From: Amycolatopsis xylanica | GTDB lineage: Bacteria; Actinomycetota; Actinomycetes; Mycobacteriales; Pseudonocardiaceae | Length of the DNA: 64,000 nt | Reading direction: 5' to 3' | Assembly (NCBI RefSeq): GCF_900107045.1 | Contig: NZ_FNON01000010.1 | Location: forward strand, 186,001 to 250,000 | Shown here: one piece after another, positions 17,383-25,720 of the stretch | Layout of the letters: the number at the start of each line of letters is the position of its first letter | Numbering within the stretch: position 1 is the stretch's first letter | Made by a program: the position numbers and the translations under genes | Notes under the pieces: generated by a model | Told to the model about the DNA's origin: nothing | What the model saw: the letters and a program-made list of their open reading frames with translations, nothing else | Database searches by the model: none

Positions 17383-18654
17383 GTGTCAAACGCGCCCTGG
17401 TTCTGGATCGTCGTCGTAGTCGTACTCGCGCTGGTCGTCGCACTGGTGTCGGGGCTGATCATCGCGCGCAAGCGCCGCATCAGCCTGGACAGCAAGGCCG
17501 CCACCGAGGTCGAGCGGAAACCCAAGGGCGGTGGTTACCAGACCGGCGGCGGGATCGCGCTGGCTCCCGGCGGCGAGGCCCACCCGGTCGAGGACCGCCC
17601 CGAGACCGACGGCCAGCCCGCCGTCGGCGACGACGCGGCCGTCCCGAGGGACTCGCCGCAGCGCACGGTCGTCGACGTCGTGCTCCCCGAGGCCGAGCCT
17701 GCCGCGCCCGTCGAAGAGATCGAGCCCGCGACCGGCCGCATGGAGCGCCTGCGCGGCCGCCTGTCCAAGTCCCGTTCGATGTTCGGCCAGGGCCTCCTCG
17801 GCCTGCTCGGCGCCGGTGACCTCGACGAAGACTCCTGGCAGGAGGTCGAAGACACCCTCCTCGTCGCGGACCTCGGCGCCGCGCTGACCGGCGAGATCGT
17901 CGCGAGGCTGCGCGACGAGCTTTCCCGCCGCGCCGTCCGCACCTCCGAAGACGCCCGCGCCGTCCTGCACGAGGTCCTCACCTCCACGCTCTCGACCGAG
18001 CGCGACCGCGCCGTCCGCGCGCTCCCGCACGTGGTCGACGGCCAGAAGCAGCCCGCCGTGGTGCTGGTCGCCGGCGTCAACGGCACCGGCAAGACCACGA
18101 CCACCGGCAAGCTCGGCCGGGTGCTCGTCGCCCAGGGCAACACGGTCGTGCTCGGCGCGGCCGACACCTTCCGCGCCGCCGCCGCAGACCAGCTCCAGAC
18201 CTGGGCCGAGCGCGTCGGCGCCGAGGTCGTCCGCGGCAAGGAAGGCGCCGACCCGGCCGCCGTGGCGTTCGACGCGGTCAAGCGCGGCATCGACCAGAGC
18301 GTCGACACGGTGCTCATCGACACCGCGGGCCGCCTGCACACCAAGACCGGCCTGATGGACGAGCTCGGCAAGGTCAAGCGCGTCGTCGAGAAGCTCGCGA
18401 AGGTCGACGAGGTCCTGCTCGTGCTCGACGCGACCACCGGCCAGAACGGGCTGATGCAGGCGCGGGTGTTCTCCGAGGTCATCGACGTGACGGGCATCGT
18501 GCTGACGAAGCTGGACGGGACCGCGAAGGGCGGGATCGTGTTCCAGGTGCAGCGTGAGCTCGGGGTGCCGGTGAAGCTGGTCGGCCTGGGTGAGGGTCCT
18601 GATGACCTGGCGCCGTTCGAGCCGGGGGCCTTCGTGGACGCCCTGCTCGGCTAA
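17383..18654 (+). CDS. ftsY: Signal recognition particle receptor FtsY
   Basis: FtsY is the SRP receptor GTPase that docks ribosomes making membrane proteins. The start is GTG 17383 (VSNAPWFW) or the in-frame ATG at 17374; the former gives 423 residues. One N-terminal membrane helix is followed by a Pro/Glu-rich linker (about 45-130), then the NG domain: G1 GVNGTGKTTTTGKLG, DTFRAAAADQLQTWAER, G3 DTAGRLHTKTGLMDEL, G4 TKLDGTAKGG and closing GEGPDDLAPFEP. All GTPase motifs are intact. It is transcribed away from anmK. Confidence 0.96.
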   Translation: MSNAPWFWIVVVVVLALVVALVSGLIIARKRRISLDSKAATEVERKPKGGGYQTGGGIALAPGGEAHPVEDRPETDGQPAVGDDAAVPRDSPQRTVVDVVLPEAEPAAPVEEIEPATGRMERLRGRLSKSRSMFGQGLLGLLGAGDLDEDSWQEVEDTLLVADLGAALTGEIVARLRDELSRRAVRTSEDARAVLHEVLTSTLSTERDRAVRALPHVVDGQKQPAVVLVAGVNGTGKTTTTGKLGRVLVAQGNTVVLGAADTFRAAAADQLQTWAERVGAEVVRGKEGADPAAVAFDAVKRGIDQSVDTVLIDTAGRLHTKTGLMDELGKVKRVVEKLAKVDEVLLVLDATTGQNGLMQARVFSEVIDVTGIVLTKLDGTAKGGIVFQVQRELGVPVKLVGLGEGPDDLAPFEPGAFVDALLG

Positions 18655-18665
18655 GCCGCTAAGAT

Positions 18666-18714
18666 GACAAATGCCCCGTTGGGAACCTTCTACGTTCCCA
18701 AGGGGGCATCTGTC
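18666..18714 (+). terminator. Rho-independent terminator of ftsY
   Basis: GACAAATGCCCC followed by GTTGGGAAC pairs with GTTCCCAAGGGGGCATCTGTC across CTTCTAC, a stem of about 20 base pairs with one or two mismatches, followed by GTTTTG. It lies 12 bases after the ftsY stop. Its sequence is unrelated to hairpin families A and B. It may also serve the convergent gene at 18723. Confidence 0.85.
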
Positions 18715-18722
18715 GTTTTGGG

Positions 18723-19064
18723 CTATTCCCTGTCGAGCAGGGTCTGAAGCTGGGCACCGATCTGGACCATGCCCAGGTTTAACTTGGTGAACCCTTCGTC
18801 GACCTTGGTTTCCAGTCGGTCAAGTCGGACTTCGACCTTGCCGAGTCGCTGGCCATGCTCGATCTGTGTTTCCCGCAGCGCGTTCAGTACGCCGGTGTGC
18901 CCGGTCAAGATCTGCCTGAATTCGGATACATCCCGGTCGGCTGCGCCAGCCAGTACCCGCGCTGCCGCGGCGTCCTTCCGGGCAGTGGCCGACTCTCTCC
19001 GCAGGCTGGTCACCTCACCTTCGACGCTGCTCATTCTTGCTTCCAGTTCTTCGTTGCTTGCCAC
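18723..19064 (-). CDS. Small coiled-coil protein
   Basis: This 113-residue protein starts at ATG (MASNEELEARM) and is almost entirely predicted coiled coil, with heptad-like Leu/Val spacing in LEARMSSVEGEVTSLRRE and VEVRLDRLETKVDEGFTKL. It has no membrane segment, signal peptide or enzymatic motif. Similar short coiled-coil proteins are frequent in actinobacteria and usually unnamed. It is convergent with ftsY and separate from the IclR gene. I do not recognise a function. Confidence 0.65.
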   Translation of the reverse strand: MASNEELEARMSSVEGEVTSLRRESATARKDAAAARVLAGAADRDVSEFRQILTGHTGVLNALRETQIEHGQRLGKVEVRLDRLETKVDEGFTKLNLGMVQIGAQLQTLLDRE

Positions 19065-19110
19065 GTCCAGAAGTGTATCGACCCGGTCGTCGGGCCACTA
19101 CGCAGGGTGT

Positions 19111-19860
19111 CTAGTGGCTAAGCCCACTGGTTAACGCGTTTGCGGCGCGCCTCACGGCTGGGGCGATGCGAGCCACCGCTTCCAAGGTGAGTCGTCCCGA
19201 AGGTCCTGAAACCGAGACCGCGGCGGGCGTCGGAGCGCCTGGGATCGCCACGGCCACGCAGCGCACCCCGATCTCCTGCTCGTTCTCATCGACCGCGTAA
19301 CCCTGCTCGCGGACCAAAGCCAGGTGCTCGATCAAAGCGTCCGCGTCCGTGAAGGTGTGCTCCGTGTACGGCGGCATGCCCGTGCGCTTGAGCAGCTCGC
19401 GCACGTCCTCGACCGGCATCTGGGCGAGGATCGCCTTGCCGACGCCCGTGCCGTGCGGCAGCACGCGGCGGCCGACCTCGGTGAACATCCGCATCGAATG
19501 CTTCGACGGCACCTGGGCGACGTAGACGACCTCGTCACGCTCCAGCACCGCCAGGTTGGCGGTTTCGCCGACTTCCTCGACCAGTTCCGCCAAGAGGGGG
19601 CGCGCGGCCGTGCCGAACTGCATGCTCGCGTGCTCGCCCAGTCGGATGAGGCGGGCGCCCAGCGCGTAGCGGCGGTTGGTGTTCTGGCGCACATATCCGA
19701 GGCTGACGAGTGTGCGGATGAGGCGGTGGATGGTCGGCATCGGGAGCCCGGACAGGGCCGCCAGCTCGGAAATGCTGGCTTCGCCGCCCGCGTCGGCCAG
19801 TCGTTCGAGCAGCGAGAAGGTTCGCTCCAGCGATTGCACACCACTCGACTTCTCCGCCAT
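19111..19860 (-). CDS. IclR-family transcriptional regulator (AllR/IclR-like)
   Basis: The product (249 residues from ATG 19860, 256 from the in-frame ATG 19881) has an N-terminal winged helix (about 8-65, SISELAALSGLPMPTIHRLI) and the IclR effector domain (85-245, with LPHGTGVGKAILA and VDENEQEIGVRCVAVAI). IclR proteins near malate synthase usually repress glyoxylate or allantoin genes and respond to glyoxylate-type ligands. It is divergent from aceB across a short region with three copies of CATGnnGAAA. The TATAGT eight bases before ATG 19860 makes a leaderless start possible. Confidence 0.93.
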   Translation of the reverse strand: MAEKSSGVQSLERTFSLLERLADAGGEASISELAALSGLPMPTIHRLIRTLVSLGYVRQNTNRRYALGARLIRLGEHASMQFGTAARPLLAELVEEVGETANLAVLERDEVVYVAQVPSKHSMRMFTEVGRRVLPHGTGVGKAILAQMPVEDVRELLKRTGMPPYTEHTFTDADALIEHLALVREQGYAVDENEQEIGVRCVAVAIPGAPTPAAVSVSGPSGRLTLEAVARIAPAVRRAANALTSGLSH

Positions 19861-19919
19861 GCGGAAACTATAGTCTGGCATGTAGAAACCTACGAGAGTC
19901 CTTTGAGGTGTTTCGCATG
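19857..19919. promoter_or_regulatory. Probable IclR operator region between iclR and aceB
   Basis: Three related half-sites lie in 63 bases: CATGCGGAAAC at 19858, CATGTAGAAAC at 19879, and the inverted GTTTCGCATG at 19909-19918. They overlap both start regions of the divergent pair. The spacing of two direct copies and one inverted copy suggests cooperative binding by a dimeric IclR protein. Assignment to this regulator is inference from position. Confidence 0.5.
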
Positions 19920-21494
19920 TCTGAAGTCCAGGTGCTCGGAGAATCCGTCGACCGTGGCGACGAGATCCTGACGCCGGAAGCGCTCGACTTCCTCGCCGGT
20001 CTGCACGATGCCTTCGCGGCGCGGCGCGATGAGCTGCTGGTGGCGCGTGGCAAGCGCCGCGAGGAGGCGAAGCGCACCGGCAAGCTGGACTTCCTGCCCG
20101 AGACGCGCGAGGTCCGCGAGGGTGACTGGCGCGTCGCCGAGGCGCCGCCACGGCTGCGGGACCGCCGTGTCGAGATCACCGGGCCGACCGACCGCAAGAT
20201 GACCATCAACGCGCTGAACTCCGGCGCCAAGGTCTGGCTCGCCGACCTCGAAGACGCCAACACCCCGCACTGGGCGAACGTCGTGTCCGGCCAGGTCAAC
20301 CTCTACGACGCCATCCGCGGCACCATCACGCTGGAAAGCGGCGGCAAGAGCTACGCGCTCCGCGACGACGTCGAGCACGCCACCATCGTGGTCCGCCCGC
20401 GTGGCTGGCACCTCGACGAGCGGAACCTGGTCTTCGGCGGGCGCAAGGCGGTCGGCGCGCTGGTCGACTTCGGCCTGCACTTCTTCCACAACGCGAAGGA
20501 ACTGCTCCACCGCGGCAGCGGCCCGTACTTCTACCTGCCGAAGATGGAAAGCCACCTCGAGGCGCGGCTGTGGAACGACGTGTTCACCCACGCCGAGAAG
20601 ACGCTCGGCGTCGAGCACGGCACCCTCCGCGCGACCGTGCTGATCGAGACGATCCCGGCCGCGTTCGAGATGGAGGAGATCCTCTACGAACTGCGTGAGC
20701 ACGCGTCGGGGCTCAACGCCGGGCGCTGGGACTACCTGTTCAGCATGATCAAGTACTTCCGTGACGCCGGCGAGAAGTTCGTGCTGCCGGACCGCAACTC
20801 GGTGACCATGACCGCGCCGTTCATGCGCGCGTACACCGAGCTGCTGGTGCGCACCTGCCACAAGCGCGGCGCGTTCGCGATCGGCGGCATGGCCGCGTTC
20901 ATCCCGAACCGCAACGACCCAGAGGTCACCGCGGCCGCGCTGGACAAGGTGCGGGGCGACAAGAGCCGCGAGGCGGGCGACGGGTTCGACGGCTCGTGGG
21001 TCGCGCATCCCGGCATGGTCGACATCTGCCGCGAAGAGTTCGACAAGGTGCTCGGCGACAAGCCGAACCAGCTCGACCGCACGCGCGACGAGGTCAGCGT
21101 CACCGCCGACCAGCTGCTCGACGTGGCCTCCACCGAGGGCGGCGCGACCGCGGCCGGGCTGCGCGCGGCGGTGGACGTCGGCATCCGCTACATCGCCTCG
21201 TGGCTGTCCGGCAACGGCGCCGCCGCCATCCACAACCTGATGGAGGACGCGGCCACCGCCGAGATCTCGCGCTCGCAGATCTGGCAGTGGGTGCGCAACG
21301 GCGTCAAGCTCGACACCGGCGATGTGGTCACCGAGCCCCTGGTGCGTAGTGTGCTCGACGAGGTCCGCGCCGATCTCGCGACGCAGATCGCCCCGGAGCT
21401 GCTGGACCCGGCGGTCGAGCTGTTCGAGCAGGTCGCGCTGGCCGAGGAGTTCCCCGACTTCCTGACCCTCCCCGCTTACGAACGGATCAAGTAA
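19917..21494 (+). CDS. aceB: Malate synthase A
   Basis: The 525-residue enzyme condenses glyoxylate with acetyl-CoA to malate. Family segments are clear: ITGPTDRKMTINALNSGAK, WLADLEDANTPHW, the catalytic-arginine strand TIVVRPRGWHLDE, YLPKMESHLEARLWND, VLIETIPAAFEMEEIL and FAIGGMAAFIPNRND. ATG 19917 is preceded by TTTGAGG at a good distance; the GTG at 19908 is less likely. It is the shorter A-type enzyme, not GlcB. With the adjacent IclR regulator and the ureide genes 20 kb away, it is a likely sink for glyoxylate from allantoin. The aldolase-like gene follows after 5 bases. Confidence 0.97.
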   Translation: MSEVQVLGESVDRGDEILTPEALDFLAGLHDAFAARRDELLVARGKRREEAKRTGKLDFLPETREVREGDWRVAEAPPRLRDRRVEITGPTDRKMTINALNSGAKVWLADLEDANTPHWANVVSGQVNLYDAIRGTITLESGGKSYALRDDVEHATIVVRPRGWHLDERNLVFGGRKAVGALVDFGLHFFHNAKELLHRGSGPYFYLPKMESHLEARLWNDVFTHAEKTLGVEHGTLRATVLIETIPAAFEMEEILYELREHASGLNAGRWDYLFSMIKYFRDAGEKFVLPDRNSVTMTAPFMRAYTELLVRTCHKRGAFAIGGMAAFIPNRNDPEVTAAALDKVRGDKSREAGDGFDGSWVAHPGMVDICREEFDKVLGDKPNQLDRTRDEVSVTADQLLDVASTEGGATAAGLRAAVDVGIRYIASWLSGNGAAAIHNLMEDAATAEISRSQIWQWVRNGVKLDTGDVVTEPLVRSVLDEVRADLATQIAPELLDPAVELFEQVALAEEFPDFLTLPAYERIK

Positions 21495-21499
21495 GACCC

Positions 21500-22693
21500 A
21501 TGGACGGACGGCTCGCTGAAGATGTCTACGCCGCCGCCGACGCCCGCCTGGCCGAGGCGGACGCGCGGGTGGCGGCGCGGTACCCCGGCGAGCCGTCCGG
21601 CCGCCAGCCCGTGCACACCGTGTACGTGCCCGCTTCGCAGTACCGGACGCGCCTGGTCGCGGACTGGGGCAAGCAGGCGATGCGCGTGTTCATGGAGCAG
21701 GGCGAAGCACTCGGGCTCGACGAAGCGGTGTTCGAGCGGGTGCGCACGAAACTGCTGATGGAGCCGATCGAGGATCTGCGGATCGACTTCGAGGACGGCT
21801 ATGGCAAGCCGGGCGACGACGCCGAGGACAAGGACGCCGTCGCGGCGGGCCGCACGCTGGCCGTCACCGGCGGGACGCCGTTCGTCGGCATCCGGTTCAA
21901 GAGCTTCGAGCAGGCGACCCGCCGCCGGGGCATCCGCACGCTGGACCTCTTCCTCTCGGGCCTGCTCGAAAGTGGCCCGCTGCCGCAAGGGTTCGTCGTC
22001 ACGCTGCCGAAGGTGACCGCGGTCGAGCAGGTCGCAGCCTGCGCGGAAGTGTTGGGGCGCTTGGAATCCGCGTACGGCCTGCCCGAGGGCGAGTTGCGCT
22101 TCGAGGTCCAGATCGAGACGTCGCAGTCTATTCTGGGCACCGACGGGACCGTCTCGGTGGCGCGGGTCATCCAGGCCGCCGGTGGCCGGTGCTCCGGCCT
22201 GCACTACGGCACCTACGACTACAGCGCCGGGCTCGGCATCAGCGCCGAGTACCAGAGCATGGAACATCCGGCCGCCGATTTCGCGAAGCAGTTCATGCAG
22301 GTCGCGGCGGCGGGAACCGGGGTGCGGCTGTCCGACGGCTCGACGAACAAGCTGCCGATCGGCGACCAGGTGCTGCCCGCCTGGCAAGAACATCTGCGCT
22401 TGGTGCGGCGTTCGCTGGAACGGGGTTTCTACCAGGGCTGGGACCTGCACCCGCACCAGCTGCCGACGCGCTTCGCCGCGACGTATGCGTTCTTCCGCGA
22501 AGGTTCTCCCGTGGCTTCCGAACGCCTGACGGCTTACGCGGATCGGGCCTCGAGCGGAATTCTCGACGAACCGGCCACCGCGCAGGCACTCGCGACGTAT
22601 CTGTTGCGGGGCTTGGATTGTGGCGCGCTCGACGAGAGCGAGTCACCGTTTGACCGCGTGACGCTGGACCGGTACGCGCGCCGCCTGCTCTAA
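21500..22693 (+). CDS. CitE/HpcH-like aldolase family protein (DUF6986)
   Basis: The 397-residue protein lies 5 bases behind aceB, an arrangement often seen in actinobacteria. It has HpcH/HpaI-CitE features: a metal-binding acidic segment MEPIEDLRIDFEDGYG, the barrel strand FVVTLPKVTAVEQV, ELRFEVQIETSQSIL with the conserved glutamate, and LHYGTYDYSAGLGI. The C-terminal stretch GFYQGWDLHPHQLPTRFAA resembles the same region of CitE-like lyases. It is probably a lyase or thioesterase acting on a short 2-oxo or malyl-type compound tied to glyoxylate use; the reaction is not established. Its stop overlaps that of the convergent gene by two bases. Confidence 0.85.
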   Translation: MDGRLAEDVYAAADARLAEADARVAARYPGEPSGRQPVHTVYVPASQYRTRLVADWGKQAMRVFMEQGEALGLDEAVFERVRTKLLMEPIEDLRIDFEDGYGKPGDDAEDKDAVAAGRTLAVTGGTPFVGIRFKSFEQATRRRGIRTLDLFLSGLLESGPLPQGFVVTLPKVTAVEQVAACAEVLGRLESAYGLPEGELRFEVQIETSQSILGTDGTVSVARVIQAAGGRCSGLHYGTYDYSAGLGISAEYQSMEHPAADFAKQFMQVAAAGTGVRLSDGSTNKLPIGDQVLPAWQEHLRLVRRSLERGFYQGWDLHPHQLPTRFAATYAFFREGSPVASERLTAYADRASSGILDEPATAQALATYLLRGLDCGALDESESPFDRVTLDRYARRLL

Positions 22694-23565
22694 GCCGCGA
22701 GCGCGATCACGCCCACGTGGCGGCTGGTGGTCAGCCGCCCGCCCGGCGCACCGACGTAGGAGCCGGAAGTCGGTGCCACGTCGGCATAATCGCGTCCCGT
22801 CGCGACCGTGACATAGCCCGCGTGCGCTCGCCTTCCGTGGCAGGGGTCGAAAGCGACGGCCACCGCCTGGTCGCGGTCGGGCACGAGCACCTCCACCCAG
22901 GCGTGGGTGCCACCCTGCCCAAGCAGATGGCCGGACACGTACCGCGCAGGCAGCCCGGCGAGGTGGCACAGCGCGAGCATCAGATGGGCCGTGTCCTGGC
23001 AGACGCCACGCCCGGCGGCCAGCGCCTCGGCGGCCGTGGTCCGCACGGTCGTCACGCCGTACTCGTAGGCGATCAGCGCGTGCACCCGCACGCAGATGCG
23101 GTCGGCCAGCTCGAGGCCGCGAGCGCCGTCGCGCGTGAGGTCGGCGGCGAGGTCGCGGAGCCGGTCGTCGGCGGCGGTGAGCCGGGTGGTGCGCAACAGG
23201 CGCGGATCCGTCAGCGCGGACGACGGCAACGCGGGCGGCCCGTCGCCCCGCACCCGTTCCAGCACGGCGGAGACCCGGAACTCGACACTGCTTTCGACGC
23301 GCGGCGCTCGCACCCGGACGATCGTGTTGCCCGCGACGTCCTGCCGCACCCGGCGCAGCGATTCGGCGCCGGTCACCTCGACGCGATGCGCGCGCCGATG
23401 CACGTCGCCGTGCCTGGCGGGCGGGACGACGACCAGGCGCTGCCGCACCGACTCGACGGGGGAGTCGTAGTCGTACCGGAAGCTCTGCTCGATCCGGTAG
23501 GTGATCCGATCCGCCGCGTCGAGGTCGTGCTCGTGGTGGTCGAGGAAGGGCGCGTCGAACGTCAT
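22690..23565 (-). CDS. Transglutaminase-like protein (two-domain, bacterial type)
   Basis: The ATG at 23565 overlaps the end of the upstream gene by 4 bases and begins the typical ITYRIEQSFRYDYDSPV. The 291-residue protein has an N-terminal beta-rich domain, then a transglutaminase core with catalytic Cys in AAGRGVCQDTAHLML, His in GGTHAWVEVLVP, and Asp in AFDPCHGRR. Such proteins act as cytoplasmic peptidases or amidases in some cases, but most are uncharacterised. It ends a three-gene minus-strand run with another transglutaminase and a DUF2786 protein. Confidence 0.88.
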   Translation of the reverse strand: MTFDAPFLDHHEHDLDAADRITYRIEQSFRYDYDSPVESVRQRLVVVPPARHGDVHRRAHRVEVTGAESLRRVRQDVAGNTIVRVRAPRVESSVEFRVSAVLERVRGDGPPALPSSALTDPRLLRTTRLTAADDRLRDLAADLTRDGARGLELADRICVRVHALIAYEYGVTTVRTTAAEALAAGRGVCQDTAHLMLALCHLAGLPARYVSGHLLGQGGTHAWVEVLVPDRDQAVAVAFDPCHGRRAHAGYVTVATGRDYADVAPTSGSYVGAPGGRLTTSRHVGVIALAA

Positions 23566-24374
23566 GGCGCCTCCTCGGCCACCACCACCATCGACTGGAG
23601 CACCGGCCCGCCGAAGGTCGTCGCCATCGCCACGTCCGAGGCGTCCCTGCCGCGGCCGATGACGACGCGGCCTTTGCGGCGCCGGTTGTTGCGCGGGTCG
23701 AAGGTCCACCATTTCCCGCCGAGCCAGACCTCCATCCAGGCGGCGAAGTCCATCGGCGCCGGGTCCGGCTCGACGTCCATGTCCGGCAGGTAGCCGAACA
23801 CGTACCGCGCCGGGATGTTCAGCGAGCGGCAGAACGAGATCGCCAGATGCGTGAAGTCACGGCAGACGCCGAACCCGGAGGTGTTGACGTCGGCCGCCGT
23901 CGAGGTCGCGGTGGTGCTGCCGTACCGGAACTCGAGGTGCTTGTTGACGTGATCGCAGATGGCCTGGACCCGCCGGTATCCGGGGGCCATGGTGCCGAAG
24001 CGCGACCAGGCTTCGTTGCCGAGCATGTCCGGCAGGCAGTAGCGGCTGGGCAAGGTATAGACCAGCACCTCGTCCGGCAGGTCCGCGGGTGGTTGCTCGG
24101 GCGCGTCGTCGTGAAAGTCCTCGGTCGCGTCGGGCACCTCCACCAGCGCCTCATAGCGGAAAGTGGACTTTCCCGGCGGCAGGATCAGGCGCAGGCAGGA
24201 ATTGCCGTAGAGGTCGGTGTAGGCGTGGCTGCCCGCCTCGGGTTCCACCGAGTGCTGCTCGTGCAGCACCGTGACCGGCGCTTCCTTGAGCGGGAAGGTC
24301 TGGAACACCGTCGGCGTGGCGATCTCCGCCAGATAGTCGAACTCGCACCCGACCCGCACCCGTCGCAAGTTCAT
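23562..24374 (-). CDS. Transglutaminase-like protein
   Basis: The frame opens upstream to 24536, but MNLRRVRVGCEFDYLAE at 24374 matches the family entry and starts just after the DUF2786 stop. The 270-residue product has an N-terminal domain with LRLILPPGKSTFRYEA and a papain-like core: Cys in TSGFGVCRDFTHLAISFC, His replaced by the acidic/aromatic DFAAWMEVWLGG segment, and Asp in WTFDPRNN. The expected H-A-W before the strand reads F-A-A-W, so the catalytic histidine may be absent or displaced. It overlaps the next gene by 4 bases, and the two paralogues are probably translated together. Confidence 0.88.
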   Translation of the reverse strand: MNLRRVRVGCEFDYLAEIATPTVFQTFPLKEAPVTVLHEQHSVEPEAGSHAYTDLYGNSCLRLILPPGKSTFRYEALVEVPDATEDFHDDAPEQPPADLPDEVLVYTLPSRYCLPDMLGNEAWSRFGTMAPGYRRVQAICDHVNKHLEFRYGSTTATSTAADVNTSGFGVCRDFTHLAISFCRSLNIPARYVFGYLPDMDVEPDPAPMDFAAWMEVWLGGKWWTFDPRNNRRRKGRVVIGRGRDASDVAMATTFGGPVLQSMVVVAEEAP

Positions 24375-24378
24375 CCGC

Positions 24379-25674
24379 CTATGGTGGCCCACCGGTGTTG
24401 CGCTGACGTAACGGACGACGGGTGTCGAGCTGTGCGCGGTCGGCGGCGGCGCGGCCTGCGTGCCAGCCCTCACCGTTGCTGAAGGAGACGTTTTTGCCTC
24501 GGACAGTGGGAAAAAGTGTGTCGAATACTTTGTCAACTTTGGCCTGATGCGAGGCGAGCACCGGCAAAAGCCGTTCAGCGTCAGCGGATTCGGCGATCGT
24601 CGTTTCGGTCGCCTTCTCCAGCCGTTCCCCGATCCGCGTGGCGTACGCGACCAGGAACGACTGCCGGTACGACCGCGACCGGGAAGAGCTCTGCTTCCCG
24701 CTCGCGACCATCGCCCGCGTGGCCTGTACCAGCAACGAGGTCGTCAGCAGCTCGACGGCGTCCAGGTCGTTCTCGTCACCGACGATCGTGACGAACCCCC
24801 ACGCCGAGAAGATCACCTTGCACCGGTTCGCGCGGGCGACCACGTCGGCCAGCAACGCTTTCGCGTCGACGTACGGCGTGTCCAGCCAGAGCCTGCGCGC
24901 GCCGGGGAGATCCTCGGCGGCGGTGTCCGCTTCGACGAGCACGCGGTCGAGCGCGTGCCGGGTCATGAGCTCCTGTGCCTTGGCGGACAACGCCTCCGCC
25001 TCTTCGGGGAACCCGGTCGACTCGGCCTTCGCGAGCAGCGCCCGCACCCGGCCGAGCATCTTCTCGTCCACGTTGTGGTGTTTGGGCGCACGCGGGACGG
25101 CGGTGCCCGGCAACGGGCGGATCAGTTCGAGCCGGGGCAGGCTGATCAGCAACGCGAGCGCCTCGACCACGGTGGTCAGCGTTTCCACCGCGGTGAGGAT
25201 GTGTTTCGCGGCCCACTGCCCGAGATGCGGTTCCGACCGCGACCACCAGGCGACGATGCCGAGTTCGCCGACCTGCTGACGCCAGGTCTCGTCCACCGTG
25301 GCGGGCGCGAACGGCAGCAGGTACTCGGCGATCACATCCAGCAGGTAGGCGCCCGCGAACTGGTCGACGTTGCGGCGAGCGGCCTCGTGGATGTCGGCGG
25401 GCAGCCAGCCGTTGCGGAACACCCGCGTGATGATGTGCTGGCTCGCGAGGCCCGCGGCCCGTTGCAGCAACGGAGCCAGCTCGTCGGTGCGTGCCAGCTC
25501 GTTCGCGCATGCTTTGGCGGCGCCGGCGTTGCCGCGCACCGTGTCCGCCGCGGCCGTGATGATCACGTTGCCGATGTCGTCGGCGGACGGCTGCTGCTGC
25601 GCGGTCCAGAAACCGGACTGCTTCGGCTGGGTTTTCTGTTTCGCGGCTTGCCGCTGCCGGTTCTTCTTACCCAT
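24379..25674 (-). CDS. DUF2786 domain protein
   Basis: The 431-residue protein has a basic N-terminus (GKKNRQRQAAKQK), an alpha-helical middle, and the DUF2786 segment at about residues 190-235: LGRVRALLAKAESTGFPEEA then KAQELMTRHALD. DUF2786 occurs in phage, plasmid and chromosomal proteins and is of unknown function; the basic start suggests nucleic-acid contact, an inference only. A downstream segment (about 290-400) is the usual companion of this domain in actinobacteria. The two transglutaminase-like genes follow without a gap, so it probably heads their operon. Confidence 0.82.
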   Translation of the reverse strand: MGKKNRQRQAAKQKTQPKQSGFWTAQQQPSADDIGNVIITAAADTVRGNAGAAKACANELARTDELAPLLQRAAGLASQHIITRVFRNGWLPADIHEAARRNVDQFAGAYLLDVIAEYLLPFAPATVDETWRQQVGELGIVAWWSRSEPHLGQWAAKHILTAVETLTTVVEALALLISLPRLELIRPLPGTAVPRAPKHHNVDEKMLGRVRALLAKAESTGFPEEAEALSAKAQELMTRHALDRVLVEADTAAEDLPGARRLWLDTPYVDAKALLADVVARANRCKVIFSAWGFVTIVGDENDLDAVELLTTSLLVQATRAMVASGKQSSSRSRSYRQSFLVAYATRIGERLEKATETTIAESADAERLLPVLASHQAKVDKVFDTLFPTVRGKNVSFSNGEGWHAGRAAADRAQLDTRRPLRQRNTGGPP

Positions 25675-25720
25675 GATCAGCGGCTCCCTCTGGCATCCGG
25701 CGAGTATAGGTTCGGCGTTC

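Noticed and set aside
16001..17443. 480-codon form of anmK
   Set aside because: The upstream extension is arginine-rich and overlaps ftsY; the AnmK domain begins after 17245.
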